Below, piece by piece: positions 8,472 through 16,895 of a stretch of 46,275 bases of DNA. The number at the start of each line of letters is the position of its first letter. Position 1 is the stretch's first letter. The stretch is from Flavobacteriaceae bacterium (GTDB lineage: Bacteria; Bacteroidota; Bacteroidia; Flavobacteriales; Weeksellaceae), in assembly GCA_018260565.1 (NCBI GenBank), contig JAGLAZ010000003.1:119816-166090 (forward strand), in the 5' to 3' direction. The notes beneath the pieces are model-generated. The model was not told the DNA's origin, made no database searches, and saw only the letters and a program-made list of their open reading frames with translations. Made by a program: the position numbers and the translations under genes.

Positions 8472-9299
8472 ATGATTTCTTTCGACCTTAAAAGTATAAA
8501 ACCTGCCGTTTTGCAAGCTATTTTACAGACGGCTGTGGCTCCAAGACCTATTGCATTGGCTTCTACCATTGATTCCAAGGGAAATCCCAACTTATCCCCT
8601 TACTCATTCTTTAATATTTTTAGTACCGTTCCACCCATTTTAATCTTTTCTCCTTCCAGAAGAGTGCGGGATAATTCCATAAAACACACCTTAGAAAATA
8701 TTGAAGAAATTCCGGAGGTGGTAATAGGAAATGTTTCCTACAGCATTGTACAGCAGACCTCACTCTCTTCTACAGAATATGAAAAAGGGGTAAATGAGTT
8801 TACTAAAGCAGGTTTTACAATGAAAGATGCAAATTTAATTAGGCCAAAACTCATCATGGAATGCCCAGTAAACTTTGAGTGTAAAGTTTTGGAAGTTAAA
8901 AAACTTGGAGATAATGGAGGTGCAGGCAATTTGGTAATTTGTGAAATTCTTACGATCCATATCCAGGAAGCTTATTTGGATGATACTGGTATGCCAGATC
9001 TATATTCCATGAATTTGGTGGGAAGATTAGGAGGGAATTTGTACTCTACAAATGATGAAAGAAACTTATTTGAAGTTCCAAAGCCACTTGTTACAAAAGG
9101 GATTGGAATAGATTCATTACCAGAAAATATTAAAAAGAGTAAAATCCTTTCTGGAAATGATTTAGCACTTTTAGCAAATATAGAAACGCTTCATCCTGGC
9201 AATTTCAGTTCAGATGAAAAGGTTCATTTAAAAGCAAAAGGTCTGTTAGAAAATTCTGAAGTACAAGCAGCTTGGGAGGTTTTACGTGGAAATTCTTAA
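8472..9299 (+). CDS. Flavin reductase-like, FMN-binding split-barrel protein
   Basis: A 275-residue protein with the flavin-reductase-like split barrel in residues 1-190. The FMN-contact signatures PRPIALASTIDSKGNPNLSPYSFFN and STVPPILIFSPSRR are shown here only as overlapping short patches: APRPIALAST, LSPYSFFN and PPILIFSP. The last 85 residues (after SMNLVGRLGG) are a helical tail. Proteins of this type reduce FMN or act as small oxidoreductases; the partner is unknown. It is divergent from the glycosyltransferase, with 130 bases between the starts. A link to the neighbouring flavoprotein cluster is possible but not evident. Confidence 0.8.
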   Translation: MISFDLKSIKPAVLQAILQTAVAPRPIALASTIDSKGNPNLSPYSFFNIFSTVPPILIFSPSRRVRDNSIKHTLENIEEIPEVVIGNVSYSIVQQTSLSSTEYEKGVNEFTKAGFTMKDANLIRPKLIMECPVNFECKVLEVKKLGDNGGAGNLVICEILTIHIQEAYLDDTGMPDLYSMNLVGRLGGNLYSTNDERNLFEVPKPLVTKGIGIDSLPENIKKSKILSGNDLALLANIETLHPGNFSSDEKVHLKAKGLLENSEVQAAWEVLRGNS

Positions 9300-9382
9300 G
9301 AAAAATATTGTATGTATTATTCAATGGTATACATACTAAATCATAAATTTCAGTACTTTTAAAGCCTAACATATTCCCTACA

Positions 9383-11011
9383 ATGGATCTTGAATTTAAC
9401 AAAAGAGAAGACGAAAATAAAAGACGCTGGTCTGATATCAATTCTGTACTTCATAAAATATACAAAGGAGGAGGCGAATCCCGCTTGCAAAAACAACGAG
9501 ACGAAGGCAAACTTACTGCTAGAGAAAGAATAGAATTTCTTCTGGATAAAAACAGGGATTCCATAGAAATAGGTGCTTTTGCAGGATATGAAATGTACGA
9601 AAATGAAGGCGGATGCCCTTCTGGTGGCGTGGTAGTAGTAATGGGCTATGTAAGTGGGCAACTCTGTATCGTGGTAGCTAATGATGCTTCCGTAAAAGCA
9701 GGAGCTTGGTTTCCTATTACAGGCAAAAAAAATCTTCGTGCCCAAGAAATCGCAATGGAAAATCACATTCCCATAATTTATCTGGTAGACTCTGCAGGAG
9801 TATATCTCCCTATGCAAGATGAAATATTTCCGGACAAAGAAAATTTTGGAAGAATATTTAGAAATAATGCTAAAATGTCCTCCATGGGCATTATCCAGAT
9901 AGCAGCAGTAATGGGTAGCTGCGTGGCTGGTGGTGCTTATTTGCCTATTATGAGTGATGAAGCTATGATTGTAGACAAAACAGGAAGTATTTTCCTTGCG
10001 GGAAGCTACCTCGTGAAAGCAGCAATAGGTGAAAGCATAGATAATGAGACCTTGGGAGGCGCTACCACTCACTCTGAAATTTCTGGAGTAACAGATTATA
10101 AAGCAAAAGATGATCAGGATGCCCTTACCAGGATTAAAAACATCATGAAATCTATCGGCGAAAATCCAAAAGCAGGCTTTAGCCGTATAGATCCTGCTCC
10201 ACCGGCACGGTCTCCAGAAGATATCTTCGGGCTTATGCCCAGCGAGCGATCCGGGCAATATGATACGCGAGATATCATAAAATGCCTCGTAGATCATTCA
10301 GAGTTTGAGGAATACAAGGCAGACTATGGCAAGACAATTATTTGTGCCACTGCCCGTGTTGACGGCTGGAGTGTAGGGATTGTAGCCAACCAAAGAACCC
10401 TGGTAAAAAATGGAAAAGGAGAAATGCAGTTTGGGGGTGTTATATATTCTGATTCCGCCGATAAAGCCACTCGTTTTATAGCAAACTGTAACCAAAGAAA
10501 AATACCTTTACTTTTCCTTCAGGATGTTACAGGTTTTATGGTTGGGAGCAAATCGGAGCACGGTGGCATAATAAAAGATGGGGCTAAAATGGTAAACGCA
10601 GTATCCAATTCTGTAGTTCCCAAGTTTACCATTATCACAGGAAATTCCTATGGTGCAGGAAATTATGCAATGTGTGGAAAAGCTTATGACCCTCGGCTGA
10701 TAGTAGCATGGCCTTGGGCAGACCTCGCCGTTATGGGAGGCGCACAAGCAGCCAAAGTATTGTCCCAGATTCAAGAAAGCACCCTAAAAAAGCAAGGAAA
10801 AGAAATCACCGACGAAACACGGAAAGAAATTCAGGATGAAATCTCTGCACGCTACGTCAAACAAACAGAAGCTACATATGCTGCGGCAAGGCTCTGGACG
10901 GACGCCATTATTTCGCCTGTAGATACTAGAAAGTGGATTTCCATGGGAATTGAGGCATCAAACCATGCACCTATCACAGAACGCTACAATCCTGGATTAA
11001 TCCAAGTATAA
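9383..11011 (+). CDS. Acyl-CoA carboxylase, carboxyltransferase (beta) subunit, methylcrotonyl-CoA type
   Basis: The 542-residue carboxyltransferase subunit moves CO2 from carboxybiotin to an acyl-CoA. Both crotonase-type halves are visible: the N half with VDSAGVYLPMQDEIFPDKENF-like acyl-CoA loop patches (DSAGVYLPMQ, FPDKENFGRIF) and the C half with LLFLQDVTGFMVG and GNSYGAGNYAMCG. The QDEIFPDKENFGRIF patch is typical of 3-methylcrotonyl-CoA carboxylase (leucine breakdown) rather than propionyl-CoA carboxylase, but flavobacterial paralogues make the exact substrate uncertain. No biotin carboxylase or biotin carrier subunit lies next to it, so the holoenzyme needs a partner from elsewhere. 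Confidence 0.9.
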   Translation: MDLEFNKREDENKRRWSDINSVLHKIYKGGGESRLQKQRDEGKLTARERIEFLLDKNRDSIEIGAFAGYEMYENEGGCPSGGVVVVMGYVSGQLCIVVANDASVKAGAWFPITGKKNLRAQEIAMENHIPIIYLVDSAGVYLPMQDEIFPDKENFGRIFRNNAKMSSMGIIQIAAVMGSCVAGGAYLPIMSDEAMIVDKTGSIFLAGSYLVKAAIGESIDNETLGGATTHSEISGVTDYKAKDDQDALTRIKNIMKSIGENPKAGFSRIDPAPPARSPEDIFGLMPSERSGQYDTRDIIKCLVDHSEFEEYKADYGKTIICATARVDGWSVGIVANQRTLVKNGKGEMQFGGVIYSDSADKATRFIANCNQRKIPLLFLQDVTGFMVGSKSEHGGIIKDGAKMVNAVSNSVVPKFTIITGNSYGAGNYAMCGKAYDPRLIVAWPWADLAVMGGAQAAKVLSQIQESTLKKQGKEITDETRKEIQDEISARYVKQTEATYAAARLWTDAIISPVDTRKWISMGIEASNHAPITERYNPGLIQV

Positions 11012-11436
11012 AGTGAAATAAAAAGGACTCGCGTTAAACTTATTGTTTATTAATTCGCACATATCAAATTTGCCATGATAGTACTTAATACGAGTACCGC
11101 AGAGATAGAGTAAAATTCAGCTTTGTAACACTTAGCAGGAGTACATTTTATTTTTGGGCGGCTTATCCGTCCTCCGCTCCCGCTTTTTTGTTCCGCTTCG
11201 CTCCACAAAAAGAGCTCCGCTCAGGCCGGGCCGCACCACAAGACCTCCAAAATGGTAAATAGAAATAAGGTATCCATATGTCCATATAATTTCCATCTTA
11301 CTATTTCAACTCAATTTATATAAGTAAGAATAATTAGAATTTACATCTTGGAATAAGATGTTTTAATTCGCCAACAAGCGAATAAACTCGTTTACAATAG
11401 ATTGTTGAAAAATTTAATGAAATCCTCTTTCTAAGT
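11012..11436. other. 425-base gene-free gap
   Basis: I see no credible coding frame here. It contains a GC-rich patch (about 11155-11236) with a stem-loop resembling that at 2156-2196, and small inverted repeats nearer the M23 gene: ACATCTT (11343-11349) with AAGATGT (11355-11361) followed by TTT, and TTCGC (11367-11371) with GCGAA (11378-11382). The first of these could be a weak rightward terminator for the carboxylase gene 330 bases upstream. Confidence 0.6.
11185..11211. repeat. Stem-loop with CCGCTTCGCTCC loop (second copy of an intergenic motif)
   Basis: TTTTTGT (11185-11191) pairs with ACAAAAA (11205-11211). The loop carries CCGCTTCGCTCC (11193-11204), which matches the CCGCTTTGCTCC loop at 2171-2182 in 11 of 12 bases. 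A flanking GAGCTCCGCTC can also fold. The arms differ between the two copies while the loop is kept, unlike a simple terminator. Confidence 0.7.
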
Positions 11437-12399
11437 TTATTTAATCTTAAAAAACAAGGAAGGGTTAATGGGTGTTCCATCTTTGTGAACCTCGTAATGA
11501 AGATGTGGCCCTGTAGATCTCCCTGTGTTTCCAACTTCACCAATAATAGTTTTACCCGTCACTTGAGCTCCAAGTACTGCCAATATCTTCCCCATATGTC
11601 CATAGAGTGTTGCCAGGCCATTACCATGGTCTATAATTACACAGTTTCCATATCCGGATTTTTCCCCTGCAAAAAGTACAGTACCATTCGCAGCAGCATA
11701 GATGGGAGTACCTATATTGGCTGCGATATCTACCCCTTTATGAAACTGAAGATCCTCTGCACTACCAGAAACCCCGGTAGGGTTAACTGCCTTTTTGGTA
11801 GTTTTAGGGGATGATTTGGATACTACTTTTGGAGAAATTTTCTTACCAGTACTATCCGTTGCGGTAACTTCTATTGGACCTGATTCTACTACCACTTCAG
11901 CTGGTTCAGCTTTTTGTTCTTCTATTTTTGTAGGAGTAGTTTTAGGTTTTGGGATGGGATTTTTTCTTAATCCAAATAAACTCGAAATATAGCCGCTGGT
12001 AGGAATTCCTATAGGATAGTTTTTGAGCTTTTGCTGAAGATCTGCAAGAAAATCGGAGTATAATTGAGAACTTTTTTGAATATATACGATACTTTCAGGG
12101 TTCAGTTTGGCCAAAGAATCAATCTCAGGTTGCACCGTATTTTTCTCCTGCAGGTAACTACTTAAGTCTTGAGCAGTAAGTTGTATTTTTTGCAATTGAT
12201 TTTTTAATATGGGCAAATTTACACTGTCCTTATTCTCCAAAACTGGCATTAGGTATACCTTTTTTTCCTCACTTTGTGTACGGGAAAATAAAAAGGCATT
12301 TCCTGCTAATGATAGGAAAAGAGCACCAGCAGCAATCTTATTGCGATGCTTTTTAAAAATGGAAGATGTGGTGGAATGATGATATTTTTCTTGCATCAT
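11437..12399 (-). CDS. M23 family peptidoglycan metallopeptidase
   Basis: LytM-type endopeptidase that cuts peptide bridges in the cell wall. The 320-residue protein has a short cytoplasmic start, one membrane segment (about 24-40), a coiled-coil-like helical stretch (about 50-140), a Pro/Lys/Thr-rich linker (about 155-210) and the C-terminal M23 domain. Zinc ligands are seen in HKGVD (HxxxD) and the HLHYE motif (HxH), with YGHMG between them. It is therefore probably an active enzyme anchored facing the periplasm. The gene starts 12 bases after the agmatinase stop, suggesting shared transcription, an unusual functional pairing. Confidence 0.9.
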   Translation of the reverse strand: MMQEKYHHSTTSSIFKKHRNKIAAGALFLSLAGNAFLFSRTQSEEKKVYLMPVLENKDSVNLPILKNQLQKIQLTAQDLSSYLQEKNTVQPEIDSLAKLNPESIVYIQKSSQLYSDFLADLQQKLKNYPIGIPTSGYISSLFGLRKNPIPKPKTTPTKIEEQKAEPAEVVVESGPIEVTATDSTGKKISPKVVSKSSPKTTKKAVNPTGVSGSAEDLQFHKGVDIAANIGTPIYAAANGTVLFAGEKSGYGNCVIIDHGNGLATLYGHMGKILAVLGAQVTGKTIIGEVGNTGRSTGPHLHYEVHKDGTPINPSLFFKIK

Positions 12400-12411
12400 T
12401 ATCTTGAAATA

Positions 12412-13266
12412 TTAATTTTTAGCTTGATGATAATAAGCCAACATTTTATAGTACAACTTGGCCGCTAAAAAGGCAGTAGGCTTTGGCATTGGGCTATCCA
12501 TAAGTTCTACAATATCGAACGCTACTACATTACACTTCATGAAAACTTTCTTTAAAAGCTCCATTGTAGGATACCACTGTAATCCTCCAGGTTCAGGAGT
12601 TCCTGTAGATGGTGCTATAGAAGGATCAAAGGCATCCAAATCTATAGTGATATAGACATTACCCTTTAACTTTTTAAGTACATCTTCTATCCAATGGTTA
12701 TTCCTCGCGATTTCGTGAGCCCAAAAACATTGATCTTTAGGTACATATTGCAGTTCCTCCACATCGCAAGAGCGTATACCTACCTGAACTAAATTCAGTT
12801 TTTGGGAAGCCTCATATACAGCACAGGCATGGTTGCAAGTACTGCCATGAAATTCTGGTCTTAAATCTGTATGCGCATCCAGTTGCAACACAGTTAGATC
12901 TGGATATTTTTCCCCAACTGCTCGTATGGAACCTATAGAAACGGAATGTTCACCTCCAAAAAGGGTAAACAATTTACCTTCATTTTGAAGTAATTCCTTA
13001 GTTTTTTTGTACACCGCTTCCGTCATTGCTTCGGGGCTGCTCTTTTCAGTAATATCACCGCATAACAGTACACCTAACAGATAAGGTTCTGTACCCGTCT
13101 CTATATCATAAAGTTCCATATTCTCTGAGGCATCCAGAAAAAGTTCAGGACCTTTATCTGCACCTTTTCCCCAGGTAGATGTACCATCATAAGGTACGGT
13201 AATGAGTTGAACGGCAGCATTTTCACCAGCATATTCTTCCGGAATTCCAGCGTATGTTTTTGGCAT
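12412..13266 (-). CDS. speB: Agmatinase / arginase-family ureohydrolase
   Basis: Hydrolyses agmatine to putrescine and urea (or a related guanidino compound) with two manganese ions. Metal-binding motifs are intact: GGEHSVSIG, LDAHTDLRPE and TIDLDAFDPS. The fold covers the whole 284 residues. I start it at ATG 13266 (MPKTYAGIPEE), not at the longer frame from 13299, because a perfect TATATTTG promoter element lies inside that extension and the shorter form begins like its flavobacterial relatives. It sits upstream of the M23 peptidase gene in the same direction. Arginine decarboxylase, its usual neighbour in these bacteria, is not in the window. Confidence 0.88.
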   Translation of the reverse strand: MPKTYAGIPEEYAGENAAVQLITVPYDGTSTWGKGADKGPELFLDASENMELYDIETGTEPYLLGVLLCGDITEKSSPEAMTEAVYKKTKELLQNEGKLFTLFGGEHSVSIGSIRAVGEKYPDLTVLQLDAHTDLRPEFHGSTCNHACAVYEASQKLNLVQVGIRSCDVEELQYVPKDQCFWAHEIARNNHWIEDVLKKLKGNVYITIDLDAFDPSIAPSTGTPEPGGLQWYPTMELLKKVFMKCNVVAFDIVELMDSPMPKPTAFLAAKLYYKMLAYYHQAKN

Positions 13267-13286
13267 AATTGACAAAATTAAAGTTG

Positions 13287-13294
13287 CAAATATA
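13287..13294 (-). promoter_or_regulatory. Candidate Bacteroidota -7 element for agmatinase
   Basis: TATATTTG on the minus strand matches TAnnTTTG exactly. Transcription would begin near 13283, giving a leader of about 17 bases to ATG 13266. No clear TTTG was seen at the -33 spacing. Confidence 0.45.
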
Positions 13295-13509
13295 GTCATC
13301 TAAGCCTCATGTAGAAGGTAAAAACATACAATTATCCTTAATAAAGGCAGTTCAAGAAATGTTTTAGATAAATAAAGTTAGAAATTGATTTTACAATTCA
13401 ATTGCAATTCGTACGGAAGAATATTAAATGGTTATTAGAGTTGAAAAGTATCATACATTTCCATATAAAAACTTATATTGTAGGTATAAAAGTTGTTTAG
13501 TATCACAAC

Positions 13510-14772
13510 ATGAATAATTTCGCACGGGTTCAGGAAAAATTGGAAATACTTGCTGATGCAGCTAAGTATGATGTGTCTTGCTCCTCAAGTGGTGGAAATA
13601 GAAAAAATACACCTAGTGGATTAGGAAATTCCTCAAAAACAGGTATTTGCCATTCCTATACAGAAGATGGCCGTTGCGTTTCTCTTTTAAAAATTCTTTT
13701 AACTAATCATTGCATTTACGATTGTGCCTACTGCGTATCCAGAAAATCCAATGATGTTAAAAGAGCCGCCTTTACTGTGGATGAGGTTGTGGATTTAACG
13801 ATAAATTTCTATCGCCGAAATTATATTGAAGGCTTATTCCTCAGTTCTGGAATTTTTAAGGATGCAGATTTCACAATGGAGCGTCTAGTTCGTATTGCAA
13901 ATAAACTCCGTACGGAACATCGTTTTAATGGCTATATCCATCTTAAAACAATTCCTGGAGCTTCACCAGAATTATTGGACGAGGCCGCACTTTATGCAGA
14001 TAGTCTATCAGTAAATCTTGAATTACCTACGGAAACTGGATTAAAACTATTAGCTCCGGAGAAAAAGCGTGAAGATATGATTAAGCCCATGGATCACCTT
14101 AAAAATGGCATTATCAAGTATAAAGAGGAGAAAAAAATCTTTAGAAAAGTACCAAAGTTTGCACCAGCTGGCCAATCTACCCAAATGATTATAGGTGCGG
14201 CTCAGGAAAACGATTTACAAATCATTAAAGTAGCAGATCATTTTTATAAAAATTATAAAATGAAGCGGGTATATTACTCCGGGTATGTTCCCGTACTGGA
14301 GGACTCTCGCTTACCAAGCCTGAATACCCAAGTGCCAATGGTAAGAGAAAACAGATTGTACCAGGCTGATTGGTTAATGAGATTTTACGGCTACGAGGCT
14401 AATGAAATTTTGGATTCCTCTTTGCCTTTTTTAGATTTAGAAGTAGATCCTAAATTGGGCTGGGCGCTCCGCAACTTAGATAAATTTCCAGTACAGATTC
14501 AGGCTGCACCCTATGAAATGATATTGCGTGTGCCTGGAATAGGAGTTAAATCTGCTAAAAAGATTGTTTCTTCACGAAGATTTCAGCAATTAAGCTTAGA
14601 ACATTTAAAGAAAATGGGGGTGGCTACAAATAGAGCTAGATTTTTTATTGATTTTACGTTTGGAAATCCTTATTTAAATCAGCTTCATAAGACACATTTT
14701 AGAAAAATTCTTCTTTCTGGAACCCATACTAAGGGTCAGCAGCTCCTTCAAACGCAGCTTAGCCTATTTTAA
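13510..14772 (+). CDS. Putative DNA modification/repair radical SAM protein
   Basis: A 420-residue radical SAM protein. The Fe-S cluster motif CxxxCxxC is at Cys68, Cys72 and Cys75 (CIYDCAYC), and more conserved-looking cysteines lie before it (24, 47, 56). A helix-hairpin-helix DNA-binding motif (RVPGIGVKSAKKIV) is near residues 338-352. This layout matches the family I know as TIGR03916, 'putative DNA modification/repair radical SAM protein', which is regularly paired with the next gene and, in other genomes, with a uracil-DNA-glycosylase domain. The stop and the next start share one base (TAATG). The chemistry is unknown; repair of a base lesion is inference from the domain pairing. Confidence 0.88.
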   Translation: MNNFARVQEKLEILADAAKYDVSCSSSGGNRKNTPSGLGNSSKTGICHSYTEDGRCVSLLKILLTNHCIYDCAYCVSRKSNDVKRAAFTVDEVVDLTINFYRRNYIEGLFLSSGIFKDADFTMERLVRIANKLRTEHRFNGYIHLKTIPGASPELLDEAALYADSLSVNLELPTETGLKLLAPEKKREDMIKPMDHLKNGIIKYKEEKKIFRKVPKFAPAGQSTQMIIGAAQENDLQIIKVADHFYKNYKMKRVYYSGYVPVLEDSRLPSLNTQVPMVRENRLYQADWLMRFYGYEANEILDSSLPFLDLEVDPKLGWALRNLDKFPVQIQAAPYEMILRVPGIGVKSAKKIVSSRRFQQLSLEHLKKMGVATNRARFFIDFTFGNPYLNQLHKTHFRKILLSGTHTKGQQLLQTQLSLF

Positions 14773-15542
14773 TGACACAGCTTTTATATGATGGGAGTTT
14801 TGAAGGATTACTAACAGCATTTTTCACTGCCTTCGAATATAAAATACAAAATCCGCTTTTTTTACCTGAATATAAAAAAGAAATGGATTCTTTTTTTAGC
14901 GAGGATCAACAGGTAATTACTCAGGACAAAAAAGCTGAGCGGATTATGCAGTTTTTGGAAGAAAAAATTGGCAAAGATGGAATAAGAACTCTCTTATTTG
15001 CATTTCTTTCAGAGGTAGCCTGTGAGGATGCACTTTTTCATGTTGTAAAAAAGGCAGTGGAAAAGCCGGAAATTTCTCCCCTAAAAAACTTTGCTGATGA
15101 AAAAATTCTTAGCATTCACAAGTTAGTAATATCTGTAGGACGGGAAAAGCACAGGATGGAGGCTTTTTTACGATTTGAACTGATGAAAGATGAGCTTTTT
15201 GCAGCTAAAATTGCCCCAGATTTTAATGTATGTGGCCTTATTGTTCCGCATTTTAAAAATCGATATGCTGACCAAAAATGGCTCATTTTTGATATTCTTC
15301 GTGGATATGGCTTTTATTGGGATAAAAAATCAATTGCAGAAATTACGGAAGTAACAGAGGAATTTTTAAAATCAATTCCTAATCCTGTTCATATGCTGCA
15401 TGAAAACGAAGTTCTATACCAAAATCTTTGGCAAAGCTATTTTAATAAAACGAATATCAAAGAAAGAAAAAATATGAAGTTGCATCTCCAGCATGTACCA
15501 CGACGCTATTGGAAATACCTAACAGAGAAATGGAATACTTAA
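14772..15542 (+). CDS. DUF4130-type protein, partner of the radical SAM protein
   Basis: A 256-residue soluble protein of the family annotated as 'probable DNA metabolism protein' (TIGR03915/DUF4130). The opening LLYDGSFEGLLTAFFTAFE and the later HRMEAFLRFE, VPHFKNRYA and PRRYWKYLTE patches are typical. In some bacteria this domain is fused to a uracil-DNA-glycosylase-like domain; here it ends after DUF4130, so the glycosylase part is missing or encoded elsewhere. It is coupled to the radical SAM gene by a one-base overlap. Two bases separate its end from the convergent fluoride channel gene. Confidence 0.85.
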   Translation: MTQLLYDGSFEGLLTAFFTAFEYKIQNPLFLPEYKKEMDSFFSEDQQVITQDKKAERIMQFLEEKIGKDGIRTLLFAFLSEVACEDALFHVVKKAVEKPEISPLKNFADEKILSIHKLVISVGREKHRMEAFLRFELMKDELFAAKIAPDFNVCGLIVPHFKNRYADQKWLIFDILRGYGFYWDKKSIAEITEVTEEFLKSIPNPVHMLHENEVLYQNLWQSYFNKTNIKERKNMKLHLQHVPRRYWKYLTEKWNT

Positions 15543-15544
15543 AA

Positions 15545-15916
15545 CTATAGAGATTTTTCCATTACAAAATTTCCTAATGCAAAGCCGGAAACTCCTAAGA
15601 CAACTGATAATAAAAGTAAACTAATAGCAGAGAAATAATTTCCTTCCGATATAAAAAGAAAAACATCTTTGCTAAACGAGCTGAAAGTAGTAAAACCACC
15701 ACAAATCCCAATAGTAAAAAATACGATTTGGCCAGAAGTTAGACTCTGTGTTTTGGATAATAAGCATCCCAAAATCAGACTTCCCAAAAAATTAATACCC
15801 AAAGTAATCCATGCAGAATTACCTTGGGTAAAAAATTTATCAGCTATTAAACCAATACCATACCGGAAACCTGTTCCTAAGGCACCGCCAAGCATAGCTA
15901 AAAGCAAATTTTTCAT
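15545..15916 (-). CDS. crcB: Fluoride ion channel CrcB/Fluc
   Basis: Exports fluoride across the inner membrane as a dual-topology dimer. The 123 residues form four membrane helices with the family signatures GALGTGFRYG, NFLGSLILG and GGFTTFSSFS, the last providing the phenylalanine box and the central sodium site. No fluoride riboswitch is expected or seen, because its start overlaps the trxB stop by one base (TAATG), making it the last gene of the holA-trxB-crcB run. Confidence 0.93.
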   Translation of the reverse strand: MKNLLLAMLGGALGTGFRYGIGLIADKFFTQGNSAWITLGINFLGSLILGCLLSKTQSLTSGQIVFFTIGICGGFTTFSSFSKDVFLFISEGNYFSAISLLLLSVVLGVSGFALGNFVMEKSL

Positions 15917-16872
15917 TAATTGTATGTCTCTGGTGGGACACCTAAATAGCGTTCAGCATCCATAGCAGCCATACATCCACTACCTGCAGCAGTAATAGCC
16001 TGTCTGTACTTATGGTCCTGCACATCTCCTGCAGCAAATACGCCCGGGATATTGGTTTCTGTTGAGTCAGGTTTTGTTATAATATACCCTTGATCGTCTA
16101 AATCTATTTGTCCTTTAAACAAGGAAGTATTCGGGGAGTGTCCTATCGCGATGAATATTCCCTCACATTCTATGTTGGACACTTCGCCCGTAATATTATT
16201 TTTGATATTAGCACTTTGAACTAAATTATTTTCACCCAATATTCCTATCAGTTCTGTATTGTACAAAATTTCAATATTGGGGGTATTTTTCACCCGATTT
16301 TCCATTATAGAAGATGCCCGGAAATGATCCTTTCTAACTAGTAAGCTTACTTTTTTACATAACTTTGAAAGATGAACAGCCTCTTCACAGGCTGTATCTC
16401 CACCCCCTACTACCACTACATCTTTTCCTTTGTAAAAATATCCATCGCAGGTAGCGCAGGCAGATACGCCCCCACCATTGTATTTTTTTTCATCCTCCAG
16501 ACCGAGCCATTTGGCAGATGCTCCAGTGGATATAATCACTGTTCTGGCTAAAATCTCTTTATTACCAACTTTTAATTTATGTATCCCTCCAGAAGTATTA
16601 AATTCTGCCTCGGTAATCATTTCATAATGTACTTTGGTATCAAATCGCTCTGCTTGCTTTTGAAGTTGGATCATCATCAGCGGGCCTGTTACACCATCTG
16701 GATATCCAGGGAAATTTTCCACCTCTGTAGTAGTGGTAAGCTGGCCGCCAGGCTCCAGACCGGTATATAATTCAGGTTTCAAGTCGGCGCGTGCTGTATA
16801 GATAGCAGCTGTAAATCCAGCAGGACCGGAGCCTATAATAACGCAATCTTTTATTTCTGTTTCCGTATTCAT
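15916..16872 (-). CDS. trxB: Thioredoxin-disulfide reductase
   Basis: NADPH-dependent reductase that keeps thioredoxin reduced. FAD-binding GSGPAG is at 15-20, the redox-active CATC at Cys139/Cys142, the NADPH-binding GGGDTACEEA at 156-165, and the C-terminal FAD motif in GVFAAGDVQDH. The 318-residue length is standard for the low-molecular-weight enzyme. It lies 23 bases after holA. A GAAATTTG (16877-16884, 7 of 8 to the -7 element) sits four bases before the ATG, so a near-leaderless transcript of its own is possible. Confidence 0.97.
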   Translation of the reverse strand: MNTETEIKDCVIIGSGPAGFTAAIYTARADLKPELYTGLEPGGQLTTTTEVENFPGYPDGVTGPLMMIQLQKQAERFDTKVHYEMITEAEFNTSGGIHKLKVGNKEILARTVIISTGASAKWLGLEDEKKYNGGGVSACATCDGYFYKGKDVVVVGGGDTACEEAVHLSKLCKKVSLLVRKDHFRASSIMENRVKNTPNIEILYNTELIGILGENNLVQSANIKNNITGEVSNIECEGIFIAIGHSPNTSLFKGQIDLDDQGYIITKPDSTETNIPGVFAAGDVQDHKYRQAITAAGSGCMAAMDAERYLGVPPETYN

Positions 16873-16895
16873 AATGCAAATTTCAGTTATTATTT

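Noticed and set aside
9359-10297. 312-codon minus-strand open frame inside the carboxylase gene
   Set aside because: Complementary to the well-conserved carboxyltransferase coding sequence; its translation is rich in Tyr, Phe, His and Cys and resembles no protein. It is a long antisense shadow.
11143-11236. GC-rich patch as a small RNA or horizontally acquired fragment
   Set aside because: Only one clear stem-loop plus a shared loop motif is visible; there is no promoter, terminator or coding frame to support an RNA gene or insertion.
15545-16872. Fluoride riboswitch before crcB
   Set aside because: The crcB start overlaps the trxB stop, leaving no untranslated leader for a riboswitch.
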